In this document: in pieces, positions 6,185-14,282 of the stretch
How the letters are laid out: each line of letters begins with the position of its first letter
Numbering within the stretch: position 1 is the stretch's first letter
Source of the DNA: CAZAOY01 sp964486925
Lineage (GTDB): Bacteria; Bacillota; Clostridia; Oscillospirales; Ruminococcaceae
NCBI GenBank assembly: GCA_964486925.1
Contig: CAZAOY010000051.1
Span: forward strand, 1-18,167
Reading direction: 5' to 3'
DNA length: 18,167 nucleotides
The notes under the pieces: generated by a model
Databases searched by the model: none
What the model was told of the DNA's origin: nothing
The model's input: the letters and a program-made list of their open reading frames with translations, nothing else
Program-made: the position numbers and the translations under genes

Positions 6185-7555
6185 ATGACTGGAAAAGAAA
6201 GAGTACTTAAGGTATTAAATCACGAAAAAGCAGACAGATTACCATGGGTTCCTTTTGTTGGGGTTCATGCAGGTAAGATTATCGGTAAGGATGCAACCGA
6301 GATGTTAGTAGACGGCAACAACCTCTATAACGGCGTTATCGAGGCGGCTAAGCTTTACCGTGCTGACGGTATCCCTGTAATGTTTGACCTACAGGTTGAG
6401 GCGGAGATTTTAGGTTGTGAGCTTGTTTGGGCGCCAAAAGGACCACCAAGCGTTAAGACCCACCCACTAGAGGATACCGATGAAGTGCCATGTAAATGCA
6501 AGGTACCTTCTGCTACCGACGGTCGTCTACCGATGATCCTAGATACAATGAAGAAGATTAAAGCAGATATCGGTGATACCACCGCTCTATACGGACTAAT
6601 CTGCGGTCCTTTCACCCTAGCGTCACATCTTCGTGGCAACAATATATTTATGGACATGATTGATGATGAGGATTACGTTAAATCTCTGCTAGGTTACGCT
6701 ACAGCGGTTGCTAAGGCAATGGCTAAGCTATATATCGACGCAGGTATGGACATTATCGCTGTAGTTGACCCGCTTGTTTCACAGATTTCACCAACCCACT
6801 TCGAGGAATTTTTAGCAAAACCTTTCACCGAACTATTTGAATACATAAAACAAAACAACGCTTACAATTCCTTCTTTGTTTGTGGTAATGCTACAAGAAA
6901 TATCGAAGAGATGTGTAAAACCAAACCAGACAGCATATCTGTTGATGAAAACGTTAACATGGTTAACGCTAAGGCTATCACCGACAGATACAACGTAGTA
7001 ATCGGTGGAAACATCCCGCTAACTACCGTTATGCTTCATGGTACGCAACAAGAAAACATGAAATGTGTTGTTGGTCTAATAGACAGCCTAACCCATGAAA
7101 ACCTAATCATCTCACCAGGATGTGACATGCCGTATGATATCCCTGTAGAGAACGCAATTGGTGCGGCTCAGGCAGTTATCGATACCGACAGCGTTAAAGA
7201 GATGGTTAAAAACTATGAAGCTCCAAAGGATGATATCGTAGTAGAGCTTCCAGACTACAACGCTTTGACTAAACCGCTAATCGAAGTATGTACCCTAGAC
7301 AGCGAAACCTGTGCGGCTTGTACCTATATGATGGGTGCGGCAAACGATATAAAGGCGCATTATGGTGACGAAGTTGATGTTATTGAGTACAAATATATGT
7401 TTAAAGAGGATATCGCTCGCTTTGTGAAGATGGGTGTTGCACAGCTACCTTCTATCTATATTAACGGTAAGCTAGCATACTCTTCTATAATCCCTAGCAA
7501 GGCAGAGTTTATCGCTAAGGTAGAGGAAGCAAAGCAAGAGATTGCTAGACGCTAA
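6185..7555 (+). CDS. UROD/MtaA-like methyltransferase fused to a thioredoxin-like domain
   Basis: The protein has 456 residues. Residues 1-345 form a uroporphyrinogen-decarboxylase-type barrel of the MtaA/MtbA/CmuA branch (MTGKERVLKVLNHEKADRLP start, CGPFTLASHLRG at 140-151). In methylcobamide:CoM methyltransferases a zinc site is built from HxC and a later Cys. Here the HxC position reads F231-V232-C233, so the His is missing, while C313 (SPGCDMP) is kept. Residues about 365-456 are thioredoxin-like with C376-A-A-C379 and a PSIYINGKL segment that fits the cis-Pro loop. AGGAGA lies 8 bases upstream of the ATG. I infer methyl-group or corrinoid chemistry with a redox-active appendage. The CobW-like gene next door supports a metal or corrinoid theme. 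True uroporphyrinogen decarboxylase activity is unlikely. Confidence 0.85.
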   Translation: MTGKERVLKVLNHEKADRLPWVPFVGVHAGKIIGKDATEMLVDGNNLYNGVIEAAKLYRADGIPVMFDLQVEAEILGCELVWAPKGPPSVKTHPLEDTDEVPCKCKVPSATDGRLPMILDTMKKIKADIGDTTALYGLICGPFTLASHLRGNNIFMDMIDDEDYVKSLLGYATAVAKAMAKLYIDAGMDIIAVVDPLVSQISPTHFEEFLAKPFTELFEYIKQNNAYNSFFVCGNATRNIEEMCKTKPDSISVDENVNMVNAKAITDRYNVVIGGNIPLTTVMLHGTQQENMKCVVGLIDSLTHENLIISPGCDMPYDIPVENAIGAAQAVIDTDSVKEMVKNYEAPKDDIVVELPDYNALTKPLIEVCTLDSETCAACTYMMGAANDIKAHYGDEVDVIEYKYMFKEDIARFVKMGVAQLPSIYINGKLAYSSIIPSKAEFIAKVEEAKQEIARR

Positions 7556-7577
7556 TCTCAGAGTAACCAAGATTAAT

Positions 7578-7613
7578 ATGTGGGTGTATCAGATTCGTTT
7601 GATACACCCACAT
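7578..7613 (+). terminator. long stem-loop with a UUCG loop
   Basis: ATGTGGGTGTATCA (7578-7591) pairs perfectly with TGATACACCCACAT (7600-7613). Two more inner pairs close a TTCG tetraloop. No clear U tract follows, so it may be a weak terminator or an RNA-stability element between the UROD/MtaA-like gene and the CobW-like gene. Confidence 0.6.
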
Positions 7614-7656
7614 TAGCTAATACTATATAAATACGAATTAACAGAGGAAGTATAAA

Positions 7657-8568
7657 ATGAATAATACAAAAGAGTTATTCCTTATTACAGGATTTTTAGG
7701 AGCGGGTAAGACTACCTTTTTAAACAACTGCTTTACCATGTTTAGTGACAAACGTGTTGCGGTTATCGTTAACGAGTTCGGCAAACAGGGTATCGATGGT
7801 GGGATACTATCCGATAAGGGGTATGAGGTTTCTGAAATCTCTAACGGCTCGATATTCTGTGTATGCCGCCTAGATATGTTTATGGAGGTGCTGGCTAAGG
7901 CTCACGAAACCAACGCAGAGGTTATACTGGTCGAAACATCGGGACTGTCTAACCCTTCTACCATATCGGATGTACTGGCACAGCTTAACAAAACTAGCTC
8001 CATAAGCTTTAACTATAGGGGTTGTATATGTATTGTAGATGCTAAAAATCTACTAAAGGTGCTAAGCTCCGCCGTTGTAACCGCAGACCAGATTAAAGAG
8101 GCTTCACTAGTTATACTAAACAAAACCGACCTAGTTGACGAAGCACAGCTAGCTTTATGCCGTCAAACGGTCAAGGATTTAAACGAACATGCTGTTATCC
8201 ATTCTACCACCTATTCAAAGATTGATCCTACCCTTTTAGACGCCCTATCCCCGATAGATCCCGAAGGCAAAACCCACGGCTCTAAGGTGGACATCCTATC
8301 CACCTCGTTAACCATCTGCTTTACTAACGGTATAAGCAGAGTTAGCTTTAACGAGTTTCTATTAGCGATAAAGCCGTATGTAATGCGGGTTAAGGGATAT
8401 GTTACAATTGATGGTCAAAACCATTTTATTGATGGTGTTATGGAGGATATTAAGATAACAACTTCAGATGTTAAACAGAACAAACTGGTAATACTATATA
8501 ACAGCAAAAATCCTATAAAGGGGCTAATTCAGGATTTTGCTAACGCAAGAGGTATAGATATTCAATAG
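7657..8568 (+). CDS. COG0523 (CobW/P47K-like) GTPase, variant lacking CxCC
   Basis: A 303-residue G3E GTPase of the CobW/YjiA/HypB class, whose members act as metal chaperones or in cofactor-enzyme maturation. Walker A is GFLGAGKT (12-19), the VETSG segment is at 92-96, and NKTD at 155-158 gives guanine specificity. The family's CxCC metal-binding motif normally follows an NG dipeptide. Here the site reads N63-G-S-I-F-C68-V-C70-R, so two of the three cysteines are replaced and one extra follows. A short CobW-C-like domain covers about 220-300. AGAGGAAG precedes the ATG. It follows the UROD/MtaA-like gene by 101 bases on the same strand, so a role in loading or reactivating that protein is a reasonable inference. 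Confidence 0.88.
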   Translation: MNNTKELFLITGFLGAGKTTFLNNCFTMFSDKRVAVIVNEFGKQGIDGGILSDKGYEVSEISNGSIFCVCRLDMFMEVLAKAHETNAEVILVETSGLSNPSTISDVLAQLNKTSSISFNYRGCICIVDAKNLLKVLSSAVVTADQIKEASLVILNKTDLVDEAQLALCRQTVKDLNEHAVIHSTTYSKIDPTLLDALSPIDPEGKTHGSKVDILSTSLTICFTNGISRVSFNEFLLAIKPYVMRVKGYVTIDGQNHFIDGVMEDIKITTSDVKQNKLVILYNSKNPIKGLIQDFANARGIDIQ

Positions 8569-8607
8569 ATAAACCATTGTAGGTAATCGCAATAAAGCAT
8601 TAGACAA

Positions 8608-8650
8608 AAAAAGCGTACAAAGCTGAAATTACAGGCTTTGTGCGCTTTTT
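8608..8650. terminator. strong bidirectional intrinsic terminator
   Basis: AAAAAGCGTACAAAGC (8608-8623) pairs with GCTTTGTGCGCTTTTT (8635-8650), a 16-bp stem with one G-U pair and an 11-base loop. T runs follow on both strands. It separates the CobW-like gene from the convergent GH32 gene. Confidence 0.9.
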
Positions 8651-8694
8651 ATAGTGTTATAAGCTATGTTGTCCACTTACAATGGATTTTATCT

Positions 8695-10068
8695 CTACAT
8701 CTTAATCTCTACCTTATTATATGGTGTATCTGGGTAGACTAGATTTGTAATTAATACTGTGCCGTTGTCGGCAAAGACTTCTAGAATTGAAACGTCAAAG
8801 AAGATGTCTAGGTCAAAGCTATCGTCTACTATTCTCTGCGCGGTGCTGGTTTTGTACTGTGGGTGTTTTAGGATATCACTATACTCTATATCCCCTGCGT
8901 TACTGCGGTCTACCAATATAGTCTGTGGGTTAACGGATATTACAAGCGCTTGCCCCGCTGTATTTTTAAATGTAATCTGTACATCCTTTCCCTTAAGATC
9001 ATTTCCTTTTATCTTTAGATGAAAGGTTTCGGTGTTTATCGGTAGCTTTGCACTCCCCATTACGGTAAAATTTGTAAAGCCCGTACCATAGATTGGGGTT
9101 TGAGATAGACGATACCCTTGGTTTGTATCTACCAGTGAGAGGGTTTTAGCTATGGTCATCTGTCCGCAGAATTCATTTGTCGGTAACTCTCTTGCATACA
9201 GCCAGTTTGCCGCCCACCCCAACGTAACTGGGTTATCCCCTCCACCTTCACTGTCACTAAAGGTAACGCTCGCATAGTTATCTGTACCGTTATCTAATAG
9301 ATATGGCGCATTCTCGTCATCACAGCTAAAGGTTTTACCGTCAAATTCACCGATAAAATAGTAGGTGGCTGAACCCCGATCCTCAACCGGAGTGTTTATG
9401 CTGACTAGCAGGACATACCGCTCCTCGCCTTTTTCCCCTGCCTGTAGCGGGAATAGGTCGGGACATTCCCATACAGCTTCACCTACCCATGCTCCGCTAC
9501 TCTTAAACTCTCCGCTCTTTTCCCAGTTTATAAGATTATCCGAACGGTAGAAGTGCACCCTATCTCCCGCCGCTAACACCATGCTATAGCAGTCTAGCAC
9601 CTTGTTGTAAAACATCTTTGGATCTCTAAAGTCGGTTAAGTTAGTGTTACCTATTACAGGGTTACCCTCATACTTTGTAAAGTTTACATAGTCGGTACTG
9701 TATGCAAGGCTCTGTTGCTCCCTGCCGTCCTCGCCCTCACCGTGACTGGTGTATAACGCTATCATAGGTGGGGTTTGCTTTGTGCCGAGTCCCGATCGGT
9801 TGTCATAATCATAGACACAGCTACCCGAAAATATCATCCCTAGTTCATCGGGGTAGAGTGCGATTGGCAGGTGCTCCCAGTGTGTCAGATCCTTCGATAC
9901 CGCATGACCCCAGTGCATTGGTCCCCATACTGTGGACTCGGGATGGTACTGGTAGAACAGGTGCCATTCATCCTTTACCTTTACCATGCCGTTTGGGTCG
10001 TTCATCCACATACTTTGCGGTGTAAAATGAAGCTTTGGTCTAAAGTCGCGCTTTCCTTGCTTACTCAT
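8695..10068 (-). CDS. GH32 beta-fructosidase (sucrose-6-phosphate hydrolase/levanase type)
   Basis: The enzyme hydrolyses terminal beta-fructosides such as sucrose, sucrose-6-phosphate or fructo-oligosaccharides. The three GH32 signatures are present: WMNDPNG (21-27, nucleophile D24), FRDP (147-150, transition-state D149) and ECPD (201-204, acid/base E201). The WGPMHWGHAVSKDLTHWEHL stretch is also typical. The beta-propeller covers about 10-310 and a C-terminal beta-sandwich follows. At 457 residues it is slightly short but complete. There is no signal peptide, so it acts in the cytoplasm on imported sugar. AGAGGG precedes the ATG. No sugar transporter or regulator is adjacent, so the substrate is not fixed by context. 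I do not assign scrB or sacA for that reason. Confidence 0.93.
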   Translation of the reverse strand: MSKQGKRDFRPKLHFTPQSMWMNDPNGMVKVKDEWHLFYQYHPESTVWGPMHWGHAVSKDLTHWEHLPIALYPDELGMIFSGSCVYDYDNRSGLGTKQTPPMIALYTSHGEGEDGREQQSLAYSTDYVNFTKYEGNPVIGNTNLTDFRDPKMFYNKVLDCYSMVLAAGDRVHFYRSDNLINWEKSGEFKSSGAWVGEAVWECPDLFPLQAGEKGEERYVLLVSINTPVEDRGSATYYFIGEFDGKTFSCDDENAPYLLDNGTDNYASVTFSDSEGGGDNPVTLGWAANWLYARELPTNEFCGQMTIAKTLSLVDTNQGYRLSQTPIYGTGFTNFTVMGSAKLPINTETFHLKIKGNDLKGKDVQITFKNTAGQALVISVNPQTILVDRSNAGDIEYSDILKHPQYKTSTAQRIVDDSFDLDIFFDVSILEVFADNGTVLITNLVYPDTPYNKVEIKM

Positions 10069-10193
10069 AGTTAAACCCTCTCTTTACTTTATAATTATCC
10101 TGCATACTGGTATATCAAAATATATGTAATGAAACACATATAATGCGCTTTTTACTTTATTAGGATAACTATTTATACATTAAGCTGCTAAGG

Positions 10194-10466
10194 TTATCGC
10201 TCACGTTCTTTAATCGTAACCTTTACAGTATCACCTGCCTGTTTTCCAATCTTTTCTCTAATATCCTTTCGGATACCGATAATATGGTTTGGGGTTTTCA
10301 TCCTTACCAGACTACCCTCATACACCACTCCATCAAAGGTTGCGGTAACCGCCACCCTGCCCTTGCCAAACTCTGTTTTCACATCATATGGAAAGTCGAT
10401 ATAAGCTCCGTCTATATCCGGTACCTTTTTAATCACAGCCTCAAACTCATAAACCTTATCATTCAT
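10194..10466 (-). CDS. DUF1905 domain protein
   Basis: A 90-residue single-domain protein with AAGGAG 7 bases before its ATG. The pattern YEGSLVRMKTPNHIIGIRKD, then REKIGKQAGDTVKVTIKER, is diagnostic of DUF1905, a small beta-rich domain of unknown function. It starts 23 bases after the end of cbiO on the same strand, so it is probably co-transcribed as the last gene of the nickel operon. Nothing in the sequence ties it to nickel. The GH32 gene follows 125 bases later; I see no strong terminator between. Confidence 0.85.
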   Translation of the reverse strand: MNDKVYEFEAVIKKVPDIDGAYIDFPYDVKTEFGKGRVAVTATFDGVVYEGSLVRMKTPNHIIGIRKDIREKIGKQAGDTVKVTIKERER

Positions 10467-10489
10467 AATACTACTCCTTTTAGATATTC

Positions 10490-11188
10490 CTAACCGCTAA
10501 CCCCGCAACGCTCCATACTGTCTTTATCGCTTAAGAGCCGTTTGGATTCTCCGTCTGCTATTATGCTTCCCTTTTTAACCAGCATTACACGGTTGCATAC
10601 ATCCTCCGCAAACGGCATATCGTGGGTTGCGATAATCTTGGTATGTGGTAGCGATTGAAGTAACGTTATCAGCTTCTGCCTTGCCTTTGGGTCTAGGAAT
10701 GCGGTGGGCTCGTCCATTAGGATTACCGATGGATTCATCGATAACACCGTTGCAATCGCCGCCATGCGTTTCTCCCCGCCCGAAAGCCGCATACCCGATT
10801 TTTGTAAAAGGTGGCTAATATCTAGCCTGTCTGCTACCTCCTTTACCAACTTCTTTACCTCATCAGGTGACATACCGTAGTTTCGAGGACCAAACGCAAT
10901 ATCCTCATATACTGTCGGCATAAACAGCTGATCATCGGGATTTTGAAATACAACCCCAATCCTCTGCCGTACCTGCTCTAGCGTCTTACGGCTTAGGATA
11001 ACCCCATCTACATTAACCTCCCCGCTTGAGGGCACCACCCCTACTAGGGAGAGCAGTAGCGAGGTTTTACCCGCTCCGTTAGCACCGATTAGCGCTACAT
11101 TTTCGCCTCTAGACACAGAGAATGACAGCTGTGACACAGCACTAGTCCCGTCACCATAGGTCACACAAAGCTTATCCACCTTTAGCAT
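10490..11188 (-). CDS. cbiO: ECF transporter ATPase CbiO/NikO
   Basis: A 232-residue ABC ATPase energising the cobalt/nickel ECF transporter with CbiQ and the NikMN protein. Walker A is GANGAGKTS (35-43), Q-loop Q82, signature LSGGEK (135-140), Walker B VILMDEPT (155-162) and H-loop H189. VFQNPDDQLF (80-89) is typical of the CbiO/EcfA subfamily. It lies 58 bases after cbiQ in the same operon. Only one ATPase gene is visible, as expected for dedicated metal ECF transporters, which use a homodimer. The lar neighbours favour nickel over cobalt, but the ATPase itself does not show metal choice. Confidence 0.93.
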   Translation of the reverse strand: MLKVDKLCVTYGDGTSAVSQLSFSVSRGENVALIGANGAGKTSLLLSLVGVVPSSGEVNVDGVILSRKTLEQVRQRIGVVFQNPDDQLFMPTVYEDIAFGPRNYGMSPDEVKKLVKEVADRLDISHLLQKSGMRLSGGEKRMAAIATVLSMNPSVILMDEPTAFLDPKARQKLITLLQSLPHTKIIATHDMPFAEDVCNRVMLVKKGSIIADGESKRLLSDKDSMERCGVSG

Positions 11189-11246
11189 ACCAGTCCCCCT
11201 TAGATTTGTTGTAATACTTATTTATATCAAAAAGTAAAATATTCGA

Positions 11247-12071
11247 TTACCCATTTAAAAACGAATATACATTAAAAAACCTAAATATCAAAATTAACCC
11301 CGATACCACCGATAAAACCAGATAATCACCCCGCTTTAGGGTATCACCGCCTAGCCTATCTTTCTTTTTACCGATTACAGCTGTGCACTGAACACTGCTC
11401 ATACCATACCCTCTGCACTTCATGGCATTGTAGACACGCTCCGAACGGTCAAAGCTTTTAATAAAAAACTGTCCCACAAAGCTTCCCATATCACGAATTA
11501 AAATCCCCTTTTTCTCCCCGCTACGAAGCTTGTATGCGGTGTACATCGATAGAGCTTCCTCAATTAGCGTACCGATATATCGGTAGGTTATCTCAAAAAG
11601 CTGTATTAGTATCTGTGGTACTCTAAACCTTTTTAGCTGGGTTGTAAGCTTTACAAACGGCGTGGTCGCAATAAGTATCAGCACCGCCGACACGGTAAGC
11701 CCCGCCTTTAGCAGTATCACCACAAGCGATACCACCCCGCCGCTAACCGACATCCCCGCTATCGTAAACAAAGCTGTCCTATCAAAAAACAGGTTTCCCA
11801 CCCCCGCAAAAAAGCAAAAGGGTATCGTTATCGCTACCCTTTTTATCATTACACTATAGGGTATCTCCCCTAGCGCTATCATTATAATCGGGTAGAATAT
11901 GTAGGGTACTAACCCGCTAAAGTCGTAGCGGTCAAACGAGATGACCACTACAACATATATCGCAGTTAGGATAAGCTTTACCGCTGTGTGAAGCCTACCT
12001 ATACTTGTGTCTTGACTTGAAAGCTGTTCTAGGGTATAAAATTCGCTGATTACTTCCTTTAAATCTGCCAT
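11247..12071 (-). CDS. cbiQ: ECF transporter transmembrane protein CbiQ/NikQ
   Basis: A 274-residue EcfT-type membrane protein that couples the ATPase to the substrate-binding component. Hydrophobic segments lie at about 30-45, 55-70, 78-95, 110-135 and 252-270. The cytoplasmic coupling region includes AYKLRSG (about 179-185) and the EcfT-type box SERVYNAMKCRGYG (about 209-222). Its start is 9 bases after the larC stop, with AAGGG 7 bases upstream of the ATG, so it sits in the same transcript as the lar genes. The pairing with larB, larC and larE suggests nickel transport. Confidence 0.9.
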   Translation of the reverse strand: MADLKEVISEFYTLEQLSSQDTSIGRLHTAVKLILTAIYVVVVISFDRYDFSGLVPYIFYPIIMIALGEIPYSVMIKRVAITIPFCFFAGVGNLFFDRTALFTIAGMSVSGGVVSLVVILLKAGLTVSAVLILIATTPFVKLTTQLKRFRVPQILIQLFEITYRYIGTLIEEALSMYTAYKLRSGEKKGILIRDMGSFVGQFFIKSFDRSERVYNAMKCRGYGMSSVQCTAVIGKKKDRLGGDTLKRGDYLVLSVVSGLILIFRFFNVYSFLNG

Positions 12072-12080
12072 AACCGTCCC

Positions 12081-13389
12081 TTATCCCAAAAGTAAAGCCT
12101 TATCCACCGCTTTTCTAACGGTTTCAAGAGGTATACCCTGCTCCTTTGCTATCGCCGCCATATCGTCGTATTCGGGTTTTGATTTAGTGATAGAGTAACC
12201 GAATGAGGTTTTTACCCTTACGTTACCATATGGGGTGTTTACACTGTCAACCCTCCTGTCAAGGGTGTATCGACGGCAGGAGTGCTCACGAATCCCTAGG
12301 GTGGTGGTATGGGTTAGCATAAGCTTTGCCATATCTTCTGCACGGTCCTTATAGCAAAGGCAGACAAGCATAACACCGGGACGACTCTTCTTCATCCCGA
12401 TAGGTACAGTGTAGACATCCAAAGCCCCGCTGTTTATCAGTATATCCATACAGTACCCTATCGCTTCAGGGGTCATATCATCAAGGTTACAGCTAAGCTC
12501 TGATACCTCATCCCCTCTCTGCTCTGTGGTAGAAGCTTTTCCACTAAAGGAGTCGCCTAGTATTACCCTAACGCAGTTAGCCGCCTCAAAATCCTTCTTA
12601 CCCATACCGTACCCGATTCTTTCGGTGGTCATTGTCGGCATAGCAGAAAAGCTGTTAGCAAAATGCTTTAGCAGTGCCGCCCCTGTTGGGGTGCAGAGCT
12701 CGCCCCTTATACTACCGCTGTAGATCGGCACACCTTGCAGGATTAGCGCTGTAGCTGGTGCGGGTACAGGGAGCACACCATGTGCACATCTAACCTGACC
12801 GCTGCCAACGTGTATCGGTGACACGACAACACGTTCTGGGGCAAGCTGTTCCATAGCCATACATACCCCGACTATATCCGCCACCGCATCCATAGCACCT
12901 ACCTCATGAAAATGCACCTGCGTAACCGGCTTATCATGCACCGTAGACTCCGCCTTGGCGATAAGATTGTATACCGCTAATGCATTATCCTTTACCGTTT
13001 GTGATAGGTCAAGGCTGTTTATAATCCCCTCAATCTCGCTCATCCCGCCATGGCTATGGTCATGGTNNNNNNNNNNNNNNNNNNNNNNNNNNNNNNNNNN
13101 NNNNNNNNNNNNNNNNNNNNNNNNNNNNNNNNNNNNNNNNNNNNNNNNNNNNNNNNNNNNNNNNNNCGTGGTCGTGGCTGTGTTCCTGTTTGCCGTCTAT
13201 GGTGACATCTACGTGAAGTCCCTTAATTCCGCACTTTATCGACGGGTTCGCAGATACCTTTACCTTTGGGATGTTAAGGTTATTTATCCTATTGATAAAC
13301 CCCTCCTTATCAGGCATTAGGTCAAGCAGTGCCGCCATTAGCATATCACCCGCCGCACCCATGTTACATTCAATATACAGTGTTTTCAT
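12081..13389 (-). CDS. larC: LarC, nickel insertion protein of the pincer cofactor (interrupted by assembly gap)
   Basis: LarC inserts nickel into the pyridinium-bisthiocarboxylate nucleotide to finish the nickel-pincer cofactor. The N-terminal part (MKTLYIECNMGAAGDMLMAA) and the part after the gap (QVHFHEVGAMDAVADIVG, ELSCNLDDMTPEAIGYCMD) are typical DUF111/LarC motifs. The 100-N gap (13067-13166) splits it. The sequence reads KQEHSHDH before the gap and HDHSHGGMSEIEG after it, so the gap lies in a His/Asp-rich segment. The two sides join in frame only if the true gap is a multiple of three. With zero missing bases the protein would be 402 aa, near the family norm. Unlike the larC1/larC2 frameshift arrangement of Lactobacillus plantarum, the C-terminal region here is one continuous frame. 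The MSEIEG methionine is internal, not a start. Confidence 0.92.
13067..13166. other. assembly gap of exactly 100 N inside larC
   Basis: The run is exactly 100 N, the usual placeholder for a gap of unknown size. Both flanks are built of CAY-GAY codons (His/Asp), a low-complexity repeat that can break assembly. Confidence 0.97.
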
Positions 13390-13413
13390 CGGTTTTATTC
13401 CCCTCTCGTAATA

Positions 13414-14160
13414 CTACATATGGTTTATCATGCTCGCAAGATACCCCGCGCCAAATCCGTTGTCAATGTTAACCACGCTAACCCCGCTGGCACAGGAGTT
13501 TAACATACAAAGCAGTGCTGACAGTCCGTTAAAGGACGCGCCATACCCCACACTGGTCGGCACACCAATTACAGGGCAGTCCACTAACCCCCCGATTACA
13601 CTGGTAAGCGCACCCTCCATCCCCGCAATAGCGATGACCGCTCTCGCGGACATTATGGTTTTTGAGTGGGCGAGCAGACGGTGGATACCCGCTACCCCCA
13701 CGTCGTACAGCCTATCAACATGGTTGCCTAGCGCCTCGGCGGTGAGTGCCGCCTCCTCCGCTACCGCCATGTCACTAGTCCCCCCTGTAGCTACCACAAT
13801 CCGCCCAATCCCATCAGGGGTAGGCATATCTCCTACCAGTCCGATTTTTCCTATCTCGTGATACTTTAGGGGATGCACCTTTGCCACCTCGTCGGCAACC
13901 GATTTGTCAATCCGTGTGATAAGTATAGTCTGCTGACCTTTGTTTACCATAGCCGACACGATATCAATAATCTGCCCTACCGTCTTACCCGCACCGTAGA
14001 TAACCTCTGCAATCCCTTGACGTACCTTGCGGTGGTGATCAATCTTCGCAAACCCTAGATCCTCAAACGGTTGTAGCTTTAACTGAAGCTTTGCCTCCTC
14101 CACCGAAAGCTCCCCGCTTGCAACCCTGCTTAGCAGGGTGTTAATATCTAACTCCTTCAT
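13414..14160 (-). CDS. larB: LarB, NaAD carboxylase/hydrolase of the nickel-pincer cofactor pathway
   Basis: LarB carboxylates nicotinic acid adenine dinucleotide at C5 and releases AMP, the first step of the pathway. The 248-residue protein has the family's N-terminal helical region (LLSRVASGELSVEEAKLQL) and GFAKIDHHRKVRQGIAEVIYG (about 36-56). A PurE-like Rossmann domain follows with GGTSDMAVAEEA (about 126-137), YDVGVAGIHRLL, AIAGMEGALTSVIGGL and GVPTSVGYGASF. It lies between larE and larC. AAAGG lies 13 bases from the ATG, which is long, so translation initiation may be weak. Confidence 0.95.
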   Translation of the reverse strand: MKELDINTLLSRVASGELSVEEAKLQLKLQPFEDLGFAKIDHHRKVRQGIAEVIYGAGKTVGQIIDIVSAMVNKGQQTILITRIDKSVADEVAKVHPLKYHEIGKIGLVGDMPTPDGIGRIVVATGGTSDMAVAEEAALTAEALGNHVDRLYDVGVAGIHRLLAHSKTIMSARAVIAIAGMEGALTSVIGGLVDCPVIGVPTSVGYGASFNGLSALLCMLNSCASGVSVVNIDNGFGAGYLASMINHM

Positions 14161-14182
14161 ATAAATAACACTACCTTTCTAT

Positions 14183-14206
14183 ATTCCTGTATTTCGGTAT
14201 TTCTGT
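14183..14206. repeat. three 8-bp tandem repeats upstream of larB
   Basis: ATTCCTGT, ATTTCGGT and ATTTCTGT follow one another head to tail. They lie in the 122-base larE-larB spacer, just upstream of the larB ribosome binding site. Confidence 0.6.
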
Positions 14207-14221
14207 ATTATTAAAACTGTG

Positions 14222-14263
14222 TTGTAAGCCATGCCTTACAATGGTTCGCATGCAATGCGAACC
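14222..14263. repeat. pair of adjacent palindromic hairpins (REP-like element)
   Basis: TTGTAAG (14222-14228) / CTTACAA (14235-14241) with a 6-base loop is followed after one base by GGTTCGCAT (14243-14251) / ATGCGAACC (14255-14263) with a 3-base loop. The element sits between larE and larB and is more GC-rich than its flanks. It resembles an intergenic repeat, but I cannot see other copies in this window. Confidence 0.6.
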
Positions 14264-14282
14264 CTACGGTAGTTTACCTTTG

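Noticed and set aside
8759..10074. Several plus-strand ORFs of 61-87 codons opposite the GH32 gene
   Set aside because: They are antisense shadows of a clearly conserved enzyme and lack ribosome binding sites and recognisable domains.
12081..13043. A separate gene starting at the MSEIEG methionine
   Set aside because: The frame stays open upstream into the gap with HDHSHGG, and the N-terminal LarC half lies on the other side. It is one gene.
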